Source: Neostapfia colusana
Taxonomy: Eukaryota; Streptophyta; Magnoliopsida; Poales; Poaceae
Direction of reading: 5' to 3'
Assembly: GCA_030760725.1 (NCBI GenBank)
Contig: JASWHV010000011.1
Span: 79,027,765-79,091,764, forward strand
DNA: 64,000 nucleotides
Within the stretch, counting starts at the first letter, position 1. The number at the start of each line of letters is the position of its first letter. This document shows positions 31,728-41,542 of the stretch, in pieces. The position numbers and the translations under genes were made by a program. The notes below the pieces were generated by a model. That model saw nothing but the letters and a program-made list of their open reading frames with translations. It was not told where the DNA came from and did no database searches.

Positions 31728-34473
31728 CTATTCTTCCCTTTTGAACTGTAAGAACCCCATAGGCCTGTGGTTAGTGTTGCTGAAATCCGTTCTTGGAAGT
31801 GAAGCTTGGTTATTCTGCACTTTCTGTTGTGACATTCCTGCATTTTGGTTGCTGCCCCTACCAACCGGTGGTTCATGCTTATGTTTTCCTTCATAAGTTG
31901 TTATGACAGCCTTAGGGTCTGATGAAGCCCTCTCAATGTGCTTCCTAACATTGCATCCAGCAAAAGTGCACTTGTAGTAGCTCCTGCAAGTAGAGAAGTA
32001 TATACTATGCAGGTGAGGAGTGAATCAAGGCACAAAGAAAACAGAAAAAGAAAAACACATGCAATGGATTCTAGAGTGGATTACCAAAACTAAGTATCAG
32101 GTTTGATCACAACTGAGAATTCAATAAAGTGAGCCACAGTATTCAGTGGAACCAATAAAAAGTGCAAAACAAAAGCAAAACTTTCCAGGTATATGCATGT
32201 GTTTTGGATTATGTATGCAAATTCATGTAAAGTACACTGCAGTAATCTAGCTACCTCATTTTTTTCTAGAAATATGTTACCTCTGTTCACATTCAAGTTA
32301 CCATATTTTTTTTAAAAAAAAACTTAACTAGGCTCCCACTCTTTCCAGATATATATACGAGTTTTTGACATGTTATAGTTGGTTCTCATTGGCCTAGTCG
32401 CAAAATACAGAAATAGTAGACGTGAACTAAAATCAGGAAGATAACATTTGGAATATGAACTAAAATAAGGCCAATAACATGGCCCAGACAAATAAGGAAG
32501 TCAATGATTTAGTATTTATTGAAGAAGATGGTATCAGGTAGTTTGAGGTTTCACTATGAGTTCCAGTGTTAAAGACAATTGCAAGCTTATGAAGAAGTCT
32601 CTGAAACTCATCGGGGTCATCACAACCATCAATCAGGATCTGGTAAAACAATAATGGTGGTTCTGCTCAAGCAGCCGCCATAAGTAGAAGATATTGCATA
32701 TCCCACGTTCTTCTTCAGTGTGTATATACTACTCTCATGGTCTCATTTGGTGCAGATAGGATAATATTTATGATTTCTGTTTCACCCATGATAACAACAA
32801 GCCAACCAAAAAAATTGATGGTTTAGTTTATTGGCAGAAGGCCATAAACTATTTGTGGGTAAACAGATGTGCCATTTGACATAAATGACAGAGGTATGGT
32901 GTGAACATTCAACGAAAAATGGGCTACATTGAAAGACTAAACATTGAATAACTCCTTTGTAATTCGCATTTTTAGATTTTTTCCCTGCCTTCAGAAATAT
33001 ACCAAGAAAAATAACCTACTTTCAGGTAACTATCTCAAAAATGAAAAAGAATGTTACCGAAAAAATAAGCTAGGAATTCTCCAGTTTAGTGAAAGGTTTC
33101 AATAGCATGTACCTACCGGTCCCAGTCATTCGGGGAAGGGATTAACAAAACATCTTCAAAGACAGTCATCAACTATGCTAGTGCTTCATTAATAACATAA
33201 ACTGGGCACGGCTCTAGTATTACAATGTCATGGTAGGGCTAAATGCTTGCAATTTGTAATAATGCATGAAATAGAGGCTATCGGTATTTTAATGGAATAT
33301 AAAAATTAAGACCATATTCATGCGATTCCTAGAAGGATTTCTTTTTGGGGGTAGTAGACTACAAGAGACATGAAAAATCAAACAAAAATGGTAATTTAAA
33401 GTAAGGTGCATTGAATCAATAAGTGTTGAAATTTAAAAGTTAGAACGAAATGGCATCCCCAATAAGATGCCAGAAGTTTGGTAATATGGTCTACCCTAAT
33501 AGAGGCTTTGAACATACACATAAGTCCCAATGGCATCAATACCCACTACAAGGACCGCTGGAGACCAAAATGATATAAATCACATAGAAAAGGTAAAAGT
33601 ACCTTGGATGAGGGTTTCCTTTGACTACCTTCTGCCCATATTTGCGCCATCTATAACCATCATCCAAAAGGTCAACTTCACTGGTTGTTTGCACGATAAT
33701 CTTAGGCTCTGACAAAGTCCTTTGTGAAGAAATTTGTATATTTCTGAAATGAAGGAATGTGTTTAAAAGAAAAATCTAATCAAACCGAGTTGTATCGACA
33801 GCTAACATTACCTTTTTTTGTTCTCACTATCTCCACCATCTACTTCATGTGGCCTTGATTCGCCATAGTCCATATCATCTCCATCACTTAAACCAGATAA
33901 TTGTTCAGACATCCCATATATAGCTTCCTGATCTCTTTTTGTGCCTGACAAGCCAGATGTGGTATCGTTAGATTGTTCAATTTGCTCAGCTGCTGAAGGA
34001 TTGCCATCTTTCGCCCGCTTATTCAGTGGACGTTGGTGATTGTGCCTCCCTTTGTATATGATCTCAGATATTTGGCCATCTTCTGCATGCTCCACCTTTT
34101 TCTTGACTGGACAATTGGGATGAGTACATTTATAATAGCTCCTCGGACAGTCACTGCCCTTCACCACCTTCTGGCCATATTTTCGCCAATTATAGCCATC
34201 ATCAGCAGGCTTATCAACAGGGGCATTAACCTGATGCCTCTGAGACGCCTCAGCAGACTGAAAAGATGCATTGTTATTGTTTGCTGTTACCATTCTCATT
34301 TCTGAAGTTCCTGCCTTATTGGCTGCAGAATTCATATGTTGTTGAGCTTCAGATGATGTTGCAGCTGCTGAGAAAGACGGTTGCTCCATGTTATCGAACA
34401 TTCTGAGAGGAGAATGGCTCGCTTGGGCTGTAACTTGAGCCAAAGCCTGCTGATGCGACATTCCAAACCCCCC
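31728..34473 (-). CDS. Group I WRKY transcription factor, 3' three exons
   Basis: Exons on the minus strand: 34473-33812, 33743-33603 and 31983-31728 (stop 31730-31728), 352 codons, phases consistent at both joints. Residues about 95-146 hold the N-terminal WRKY domain (WRKYGQK, then C-X4-C...H-X-H). Residues about 249-308 hold the C-terminal one (second WRKYGQK; zinc ligands C-X4-C-X23-H-X-H). The second domain is split after PHPR, the classical conserved WRKY intron position. Two domains define group I, nuclear factors that bind W-box TTGAC promoters in defence and development. The acceptor before 34473 (ttctacag|ggg) shows that an upstream exon, expected to encode the Ser/Pro-rich N terminus, is missing. 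Element D begins only 128 bp further on. No stop or frameshift is seen in these exons. Confidence 0.85.
31984..33602 (-). other. Intron within the second WRKY domain
   Basis: 1.6-kb intron, donor ag|gtac at 33603/33602 and acceptor ttgcag|ga at 31984. AT-rich, no embedded gene recognised. The other intron (33744-33811) is only 68 bp. Confidence 0.75.
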
Positions 34474-34600
34474 CTGTAGAAATTCATAACAAGTTGTCAT
34501 TAGTATAATGATTCATCTTCCTTCTTTGAGACTAAAGCAGGCCATCCAGAAAATCCTAAGAGAGGAAATACTGAACAAACTTGGTGAAGCTGGTTGTTCT
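34474..34600 (-). other. 3' end of a WRKY intron cut by element D
   Basis: Ends in a pyrimidine-containing acceptor on the minus strand. Upstream of 34600 the sequence is the LTR of element D, so this intron now contains D and everything nested in it. Confidence 0.6.
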
Positions 34601-34757
34601 TGTTAGACTATGTAATTAAGAGGTGTGCTTAGGAGTATTTTAGTCCTTTAGATGTGATTAGGGTTAGGGGTAGATTAGTCCTTTTCCACCCTTTAACCTC
34701 TCTATACAATGTGCCCCTTGACACCAGGATTAATCAATTCACTTTCCACCTCTAATA
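34601..34757 (+). repeat. Element D, 5' LTR
   Basis: 157 bp, TGTTAGACTATG...CCTCTAATA, ending in TA like element B. A TATA-like ctctatacaatg lies near 34700. PBS abuts directly. Confidence 0.8.
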
Positions 34758-34812
34758 TGGTATCATCTAGGTTAATCAGGGATTAGGGCTTAACCCTAAT
34801 TTTCCTACCCTA

Positions 34813-35325
34813 ATGGCGCCGCCACCACCCTCCCCCAGCGCGCCGTCGCCGCCTTCCCCCAGCGCACCGCCGCCACCTCCCTCTCCCTTCAGGCCGCCAC
34901 GGCCGGCCGGCACTACAACTAGCCGGCAGGGCCCGGGCAGGCCGCCGCCGCCGGATCGGCTGGCACCACCTTTGGGCAGGCCACCGCCGGATCGGGCGGG
35001 GCTGCCCCGGGGCAGACCGCCGCCGGCTCTGCCGGCGCACCCCTCGGACGCGCAGCCGCCGTCCCGGGGGGGGCCGCCACCGGATGGGCCGGTGCCCTCC
35101 TCCCTTGGTCGACGGCTGCCACCCCTTGGGTGGCCATCGCTGGCGTCGCTAGGGGGGGCATTGTCCGGCGCCCCTCCCTCTTGGCCGACGGCCGCTACCC
35201 CGTGGGTGGCCGTCGCCGCCCCCTGGGTGGCTGGGACCACCCCTGGCCAGGGTGCTGGCGCCGCCGTCCCTTCGATCCACAGCGCGCCGGCCGGAACCGG
35301 TCCACCGGCGCCCTATCTCCTATGA
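34813..35325 (+). CDS. Proline-rich upstream ORF in element D leader
   Basis: 170 codons, starting MAPPPPSPSAPSPPSPS, ATG 56 nt after the LTR, extremely Pro/Ala/Gly-rich. It ends about 60 nt before element C. Equivalent in position to the upstream ORFs of B, C and H. Translation unproven. Confidence 0.35.
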   Translation: MAPPPPSPSAPSPPSPSAPPPPPSPFRPPRPAGTTTSRQGPGRPPPPDRLAPPLGRPPPDRAGLPRGRPPPALPAHPSDAQPPSRGGPPPDGPVPSSLGRRLPPLGWPSLASLGGALSGAPPSWPTAATPWVAVAAPWVAGTTPGQGAGAAVPSIHSAPAGTGPPAPYLL

Positions 35326-35386
35326 CCGGTCCGGCCGCCGGCGAACCTCTTGTAGGTGCCATCGGCAGACCCGCCGCCGTCGTCTT

Positions 35387-35554
35387 TGAAAGAGGGCTAA
35401 TGATGATTGTATTGAGATGATTGAAAAGCTGAGATACAGGTGTGATTATATAGAGGGATTAGGAGGGGAGAAAAGACTAAACTACCCCTAACCCTAATCC
35501 CTCTCTAATGACTAATATACCCCTGTGCCACACCCCTAATTAGAGTGTCTAACA
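35387..35554 (-). repeat. Element C, 3' LTR
   Basis: 168 bp, on the minus strand TGTTAGACAC...CCTCTTTCA, canonical TG..CA ends. Confidence 0.95.
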
Positions 35555-35582
35555 CCCCCCCGCAGTCACAACATGTCAACAT

Positions 35583-38500
35583 CTAGCCGCTGCAGATGTT
35601 GAGACTGGACCGAAACTCGGAGAACAACGATGACGGGAGGCCCTTCGTGAAGATGTCGGCGAACTGCGTCGTCGTCGGGACATGGTGTACCCGAACCTCG
35701 CCCCGTGCTACCCGCTCACGAACAAAATGAAGGTCAATCTCCACATGCTTCGTGCGCTGATGCTGGACCGGGTTGGTGGAGAGGTACATGGCGCTGACGT
35801 TGTCGCAGTAGATGAGGGTGCTTTTGATGACGGGAGTGTGGAGCTCCTGAAGTAGCTGCTGAAGCCAGGAGGCCTCAGCTACGCCGTTAGCCACGGCGCG
35901 ATACTCCGCCTCTGCACTCGAGCGCGACACTACGGGCTGTCGCTTCGAGAACCAGGAGACAAGGTTGCCGCCCAGGAAGACGGCGTACCCAGAAGTAGAG
36001 CGTCGTGTGTCCGGGCAGCCTGCCCAGTCAGCGTCTGTGTACACGACCAGCTCGGAGGCCGTGTCACGTCGAAGAAGGAGGTCGTAGTCGAGGGTGCCTC
36101 GTAGGTACCGAAGAATCCGCTTGACAGCGGTGAGATGCGGTTCCCTCGGGTCATGCATGTGGAGGCACACCTGCTGAACCGCATATGAGATATCCGGCCT
36201 GGTGAAGGTTAGGTACTGGAGAGCACCTGCAAGACTCCTGTAAGAAGTGGGGTCAGAGACGGGTGTCCCGTCGGTGGCGGAGAGCTTCGCCTGAGTATCC
36301 ACTGGAGTGGAGCACGGCTTGCAATCAGCCATGCTTGCCCGCTGAAGGATATCCAGACAGTACTGTCGCTGGTGAAGGAATAGGCCGTCTGGTCGGTCCT
36401 CGACCGTAATACCCAGGAAGTGGTGGAGACGGCCCAGGTCCTTCATAGCGAACTCCTGCTGTAAGGCAGAAATGGTTCGCTGAAGCAGAGTCGGACTGGA
36501 TGCTGTTAGTACAATGTCATCGACGTACAGTAAGAGGTAAGCTGTGTCACTGCCCCGTCGATAGACAAACAGCGAAGTGTCCGACTTAGCTTCAACAAAC
36601 CCCAGTGAGACCAAGAAAGAGGCGAACCGGCTGTACCAGGCTCGCGGTGTCTGCTTCAGTCCAGACAGGGATTTGTTTAGCTTACAGACCATGTCTGGGT
36701 GAGCTGAATCTACAAATCCTGCCGGCTGACTGCAGTACACCATCTCGGTCAGTGTACCGTGGAGGAATGCGTTCTTGACGTCCAACTGGTGGACAGGCCA
36801 AGAACGTGAGAGAGCTAGCGACAGTACGGTACGAATTGTCGCCGGCTTCACCACCGGGCTGAAAGTCTCGTCGTAGTCAACTCCAGGGCACTGAGTGAAG
36901 CCCTGGAGTACCCAACGAGCTTTGTATCTCTCCAAGGTGCCATCCGCCTTCTTCTTATGCGTGCATATCCACTTGCCTGTGACAACATTGCCACGGCCCG
37001 GACGGGGAACCAGGTCCCAGGTCCGGTTGGCAAGCAAGGCCTCATACTCTTCCTCCATAGCGCGGCGCCAGTTAGGGTCGGCGAGGGCGCTACGCACGGA
37101 AGTAGGTATGGGCGAGATCGAAGAAGGCTCGGTCGGTGGAGTCGTCGTCGACGAGAAAGCGGTACTATCGAACCGCTCCACTGGTCGAAGACTCCCGGAT
37201 GCACGTCGAGTCACCATCGGGTGGACGTGACCAGGATCCCTGTGAAGTAGAGGGGGGTTGTACACCGGCCGGTCGGGTACAACCATCTTCTCTCGTCGTG
37301 GATAGACGAGAGTGGGTCTCGATGCCGCGCGTGGCGTCGTCGGAGCAGGAGCCTCTCCCCGCGCTCGTCGCTGGTAGACAAGTGCGGGGTCAGCAAAACG
37401 AGAAGACGTCGTTGGTGCCGCGCGTGGCGCGGCTGGTGGCGTATTACTCGCTGTAGGTGACGTCGGGGAGGTAGCTGGTGGTGCCGCTGGTGCCGTACGT
37501 GGTACAGCTGGAGACGCCGAGGGCTCCTGGGGTACAGTAGATGGTGTCGGGGAAGCCGAGGCCGCGTGTGGTGCAGCAGGTGACGTCGGAGGCGTCGATG
37601 CCACACGGGGTGCAGCGGGTGACGCCTGAGACATCGATGCCACACGAGGTGCAGCAATCGGTGTCGAGGGCGTCTGGGATGTAGCTCGTGTCGATCCTGC
37701 AGAAGAAATAGGCCAAGGCAACTGGGAGGCAGCCTCGGGGTCAGTAGGAAAAAGGGAGTCCAGCTCTGTGGTGGAATCAGAAGAGGTGGTGGAAAAAGGA
37801 AAAGATGACTCGTCGAAGACGACGTGCCGAGAGATCAAAAGACGGTGGGTAGTGAGATCTAAGCATCGGTAACCCTTATGATCAAGTGAATACCTGAGAA
37901 AAACACACCGTGTCGAGCGGGGCGCAAGCTTATGTGGGGCGGTGGCGGAAAGATTAGGGTAGCAAGCGCATCCGAAAACTCGAAGGTGATCATAAAGAGG
38001 ATTGGTGCCATATAGAGCAAAGTAGGGGGTGGAGGCACGAATCGCTTTGGTGGGAAGACGATTGATCAGAAGTGTGGCGGTATGAAGAGCCTCCACCCAG
38101 TATCGGGCTGGAATAGATGCCTGGAACATCAGGGAGCGTATGACCTCATTAATGGTGTGAATCATGCGCTCTGCCTTGCCGTTTTGAGGAGAGGTATACG
38201 AACAAGACATGTGTAGTTGTACCCCATGTGCGGAGAGAAAATTACGAAACGCAGAGTTATCAAACTCTCGTCCGTTATCGCACTGGACAGCTCGAATGGT
38301 ACGCCTGAATTGAGTAGAAATCCAAACGAAGAAGTGAGAAAGAGTGACGAAAGTTTCAGACTTCAATCGTAATGGAAAAGTCCAGGAGAAGTGAGAAAAA
38401 TCATCAATTATCACCAAATAGTAATTAAAGCCCGATATACTGGAGATGGGGGAAGTCCACAAATCACAATGTATAAGATCGAATGAGTGTTCAACATGAG

Positions 38501-40457
38501 TCACAGATGTGGGAAAAGGGAGGCGAATATGGCGACCAAGTTGACAGGCATGACATAGAGAGTCATGTGTACCCCTAGAACACGAGATAACTGAGCTACT
38601 GGACAGCTTCGACATAGCATCTGCACCAGGGTGGCCAAGCCGGCGATGCCAGATGGTAGATGAAGCTGTCGTAGTCAAAGCAAATGGCGGTGATGCAGCG
38701 GAAGTAGGAAGCCGAAGTGTGTATAGGGGCCCCGAGCTATCACATCGGAAAAGAGGTCGCCGGGTGGAAAGATCCTTCACAGACAAACCAAAAGGATCAA
38801 ATTCAATGGAAACATTGTTGTCAGTGGTAAAACGGCGAACAGAAAGTAAGTTCTGAATGATATCCGGAGCAACAAGAATGTTTTTAAGTTGGAAAGTACC
38901 CGGAAGACCGGAATCACCTACTGAGGTGACCGGAAGAACAGACCCATTTCCAACAACGATAGATGAAGGAAAAGAGGGATTGGGAGGATGGGTGGAAGAG
39001 AGTATACCGGAATTAGGAGTGGTATGGTATGATGCTCCGGAATCAACTACCCTGTCGGCACCAGGTGGTGTAAGGTGCATGGTGCTGAAGGAGGAAGCAA
39101 GCGACTGACGATCCCACGTCGACGGTGGCTCCTGCAGGGGTGCCGATGGCTCCGAGTTCCCAACAGGGTAGTCAGTGCCTCCGTAGGTCGGGGCTGACTG
39201 CCCGCCTGAAGAGTAGCCAGGCCCACTATAGGCCTGAGCTGTCGGCCTACCAGCACTGTGGGTTGGTCCACTGTAGCCGGGGGTAGCCGCAAACGCCGGC
39301 TGAGGACGCGGTGGTCGTGGAGGCTGAGAACCTGGGGACGGTCCAGGCCACATGTAGATCTGGCCAGTCCACGGGTTGTAGGGTGTGGGCCAGGGTGCAC
39401 CTCCCTGGCCGGTACCACCACTACTTCCAGTAGTCGAAGCCGTGGGGGTGCTGCCTGCACTGCTGCCACCACGGCCGCCGTTCTTTCCTCGGCGACGACG
39501 GTTTCCACCTCCTGTACTGGTAGGAGTAGAAGGTGGACGTGACGGCGATCCACCAGCTGCTGGTAAGGGTGGACGCGGGGACTGCCCGGAGCCATAGAAA
39601 GCTGTGGCAGATCCAGAGCCAGTAGAGCCTCCTGCAGTGGTCTCTTCAAGTTCAAGATCAGACCATACCTTCTCGAAGGTAGGTAGTGGCTCCAGTCGAA
39701 GTAGCCATGTCCGTAGGTGACAATAGCGCTCGTTCAGGCCCTGAAGGACCCGAAGGACAAGAGCGCTGTCAGTGACCGGCTCACCAAGGTCACGTAGGGC
39801 ATCCGCCATGCCCTTCATCTCCCGACAATAGGTGGAGATGGAACGATCCCCCTGGACGGTGTTCTGGAACCGAGTGCTTATGTGGAGGGCTCGAGTCGCA
39901 CGGTTCCCTAGAAAGCGTTGCTCAAGTACTAGCCAGGCCTGTCGAGCAGTACCGGAGGACACCGGTACTGAAGACTCATCCTGGAGGACGTGGTCATCGA
40001 GGCAGTAGCGCCTCAGCGTGAGGAGCACCATATCACGCCACCGGGCATATGAGGTGGACTCGGAACTGAGAATAACCGGCACGAGCGTCCGGATGTTCTG
40101 AATCCCTGCGGCCTGTGCATGAAGAGCGGCCACAAGCGAAGTCGAGTACGTACCAGCGTCCGAGGGAGGCTCATGGATAGCACTCGTTGATCGGCGAGCA
40201 CTCTCCTCATGTTGGTGGGATAGTGATGCCACGGAGGCACGCTCCTGCTCTAGGGCAAGGGCGAGTGCCCGCTCGCGCTCGCGAGAGGCGGCCAGTGCTG
40301 CGGCGATGTCAGATGTCTCCGCAGTGTCGGTGCCGTAGGAAGAAGCTGTGTTCTCCAAAGTAGTACCGGCGGCTGGGAACGGAATCGGCGGGATCGCCGT
40401 GGTGCTCCCGTCGATGTCGAGGCCGGTGGCGTCCCGTAGCGCGGAGGTACCTGCCAT
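35583..40457 (-). CDS. Element C gag-pol polyprotein
   Basis: 1624 codons, gag and pol in one frame from ATG 40457 (MAGTSALRD). The frame is open further upstream without an ATG. Gag spans about 1-380. A zinc knuckle is absent, and a Gly/Arg-rich box (GGGNRRRRGKNGGRGG, about 325-340) stands in its place. Protease DSGASYHTT is at about 475. Integrase has HRRLGHPG and CHACQLGRH, then acidic residues in HCDLW, CDNGREFDN and QNGKAER, at about 620-790. A Pro/Ala/Thr linker with repeated APRVAS-type units follows (about 930-1060). RT has YVDDIVLT at about 1310, RNase H DADWAGC and SSAEAEYRAVANG. All catalytic motifs are present. Compared with B, D and H, gag lacks about 28 residues (in-frame 84 bp) that carry the LVLSWILGSL helix, so assembly may be impaired. 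Confidence 0.95.
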   Translation of the reverse strand: MAGTSALRDATGLDIDGSTTAIPPIPFPAAGTTLENTASSYGTDTAETSDIAAALAASRERERALALALEQERASVASLSHQHEESARRSTSAIHEPPSDAGTYSTSLVAALHAQAAGIQNIRTLVPVILSSESTSYARWRDMVLLTLRRYCLDDHVLQDESSVPVSSGTARQAWLVLEQRFLGNRATRALHISTRFQNTVQGDRSISTYCREMKGMADALRDLGEPVTDSALVLRVLQGLNERYCHLRTWLLRLEPLPTFEKVWSDLELEETTAGGSTGSGSATAFYGSGQSPRPPLPAAGGSPSRPPSTPTSTGGGNRRRRGKNGGRGGSSAGSTPTASTTGSSGGTGQGGAPWPTPYNPWTGQIYMWPGPSPGSQPPRPPRPQPAFAATPGYSGPTHSAGRPTAQAYSGPGYSSGGQSAPTYGGTDYPVGNSEPSAPLQEPPSTWDRQSLASSFSTMHLTPPGADRVVDSGASYHTTPNSGILSSTHPPNPSFPSSIVVGNGSVLPVTSVGDSGLPGTFQLKNILVAPDIIQNLLSVRRFTTDNNVSIEFDPFGLSVKDLSTRRPLFRCDSSGPLYTLRLPTSAASPPFALTTTASSTIWHRRLGHPGADAMSKLSSSSVISCSRGTHDSLCHACQLGRHIRLPFPTSVTHVEHSFDLIHCDLWTSPISSISGFNYYLVIIDDFSHFSWTFPLRLKSETFVTLSHFFVWISTQFRRTIRAVQCDNGREFDNSAFRNFLSAHGVQLHMSCSYTSPQNGKAERMIHTINEVIRSLMFQASIPARYWVEALHTATLLINRLPTKAIRASTPYFALYGTNPLYDHLRVFGCACYPNLSATAPHKLAPRSTRCVFLRYSLDHKGYRCLDLTTHRLLISRHVVFDESSFPFSTTSSDSTTELDSLFPTDPEAASQLPWPISSAGSTRATSQTPSTPIAAPRVASMSQASPAAPRVASTPPTSPAAPHAASASPTPSTVPQEPSASPAVPRTAPAAPPATSPTSPTASNTPPAAPRAAPTTSSRFADPALVYQRRARGEAPAPTTPRAASRPTLVYPRREKMVVPDRPVYNPPLLHRDPGHVHPMVTRRASGSLRPVERFDSTAFSSTTTPPTEPSSISPIPTSVRSALADPNWRRAMEEEYEALLANRTWDLVPRPGRGNVVTGKWICTHKKKADGTLERYKARWVLQGFTQCPGVDYDETFSPVVKPATIRTVLSLALSRSWPVHQLDVKNAFLHGTLTEMVYCSQPAGFVDSAHPDMVCKLNKSLSGLKQTPRAWYSRFASFLVSLGFVEAKSDTSLFVYRRGSDTAYLLLYVDDIVLTASSPTLLQRTISALQQEFAMKDLGRLHHFLGITVEDRPDGLFLHQRQYCLDILQRASMADCKPCSTPVDTQAKLSATDGTPVSDPTSYRSLAGALQYLTFTRPDISYAVQQVCLHMHDPREPHLTAVKRILRYLRGTLDYDLLLRRDTASELVVYTDADWAGCPDTRRSTSGYAVFLGGNLVSWFSKRQPVVSRSSAEAEYRAVANGVAEASWLQQLLQELHTPVIKSTLIYCDNVSAMYLSTNPVQHQRTKHVEIDLHFVRERVARGEVRVHHVPTTTQFADIFTKGLPSSLFSEFRSSLNICSG

Positions 40458-40585
40458 GAAGGTAACAGCAGTGGCGGGGTTTCTGGAGGTACCGACAAGG
40501 GGTTCACCGGCGGCTGGACCGGTTCTCGAGAAGGAGGGGGCGGCTGCAGAACCAGCAGCGAGGGGCCTGGGGGTTGTGGCTCCTC

Positions 40586-41179
40586 CTAGGAAGGCGGCGC
40601 CCCCTCCAGAGGCTGCTGTTCCTCCAGTTTCAGCAGTCCAGAGGGTGGCGCCCCTTCCAGTGGGGCTGGCGGACCCCCCAGGGGCGGATGCGGAGCCCCC
40701 AGGGGCGTTGGCGGCCCAGGCAAGCCAGGGGGCGGCGCTCCCTCCAGGGGGGCCGGCGGACCCCCCAGGGGCGGCGGCGGCCCAGACAGGGGCGGTGACG
40801 CCCCCCCCCCCCCCCCCCGTGCGCGCACGGCCCCAATCCGGGTGGGGGCGGCCCGAATCCGGGCGGGGCCGCCCCGATCCAGGGCGCGGCGGCCCCGGAT
40901 CCGGAGGTGGCGGCGGCGGCGGCCCCTCCCCGCGCCCAGGGTGGGGTGGCGGCGGCTCCGGCCTCCGCGCGCTGTCCTCCAGAGGAGGCGGCGCCCCCCC
41001 TGCGTGCGCAGCCCAGATCCGGCGGCTGGCGGCGCCCTGGCGGCGGCGGGCGGCGCACCAGGGGCGGCGGCGGGCGGCTGCTCAGGGGTGGCGGCGGGCG
41101 GCTGCTCAGGGGCGGCGGTGGTTCTGGCCCAGGGTGGGGTGGCGGCGGCGTGCGCCCAGGGCTGCGACGGCTGGCCCAT
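40586..41179 (-). CDS. Proline-rich upstream ORF in element C leader
   Basis: 197 codons from ATG 41179, 50 nt after the LTR end, starting MGQPSQPWAHAAATPP and ending PLEGAPPS-stop about 128 nt before the gag ATG, in a different frame from gag. The element H counterpart begins MAQSPPQQPWAHAAATPP and also ends PLEGAPPS-stop, so start and stop are kept. A run of C (40800-40816) lies inside. Function unknown; translation unproven. Confidence 0.4.
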   Translation of the reverse strand: MGQPSQPWAHAAATPPWARTTAAPEQPPAATPEQPPAAAPGAPPAAARAPPAAGSGLRTQGGRRLLWRTARGGRSRRHPTLGAGRGRRRRHLRIRGRRALDRGGPARIRAAPTRIGAVRARGGGGGASPPLSGPPPPLGGPPAPLEGAPPPGLPGPPTPLGAPHPPLGGPPAPLEGAPPSGLLKLEEQQPLEGAPPS

Positions 41180-41228
41180 TAGGATTAGGGTTAGCCCTAA
41201 TCCTGATTATTCCTAGCTAATGATACCA

Positions 41229-41396
41229 TGAAAGAGGGCTAATGATGATTGTATTGAGATGATTGAAAAGTTGAGGTACAGGTGTGATTATATAGAGGGA
41301 TTAGGAGGGGAGAAAAGACTAAACTACCCCTAACCCTAATCCCTCTCTAATGACTAATATACCCCTGTGCCACACCCCTAATTACAGTGTCTAACA
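41229..41396 (-). repeat. Element C, 5' LTR
   Basis: 168 bp, three differences from the 3' LTR. A minus-strand TATA-like tatataatca marks the promoter. Confidence 0.95.
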
Positions 41397-41402
41397 GTCT
41401 TC

Positions 41403-41542
41403 ATGGCAGGTACCACCTCCGGGTCACCCGGTACCGCTGCCACCTCTACCGGCCTCAAGCTCCCGTCGGATGGGAGCACCACGACCACTGTCCTGCCGTC
41501 GATCCCGTTTACAGCTGATGGCGCCGCAGCTAACAGCGCGGC
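41403..41542 (+). pseudogene. Element D gag, first 46 codons
   Basis: MAGTTSGSPGTAATSTG... aligns with the gag start of C and B (MAGTSALRD, MAGISALRD). It is cut at 41542 by the E1/E2 array; TSD gcggc is at 41538-41542 and resumes at 61058. Confidence 0.8.

Larger units (their letters stand above)
35387..41396 (-). mobile_element. Element C: copia retrotransposon with intact gag-pol ORF
   Basis: 6010 bp with LTRs 35387-35554 and 41229-41396 (168 bp each, about three differences). Perfect TSD gtctt (35382-35386, 41397-41401). PBS TGGTATCATTAGC (minus) abuts the right LTR and a G-rich polypurine tract abuts the left one. One uninterrupted gag-pol frame. It lies directly in front of the gag start codon of element D (ATG 41403). 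Structurally the best preserved element, though gag carries a deletion. Confidence 0.95.
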
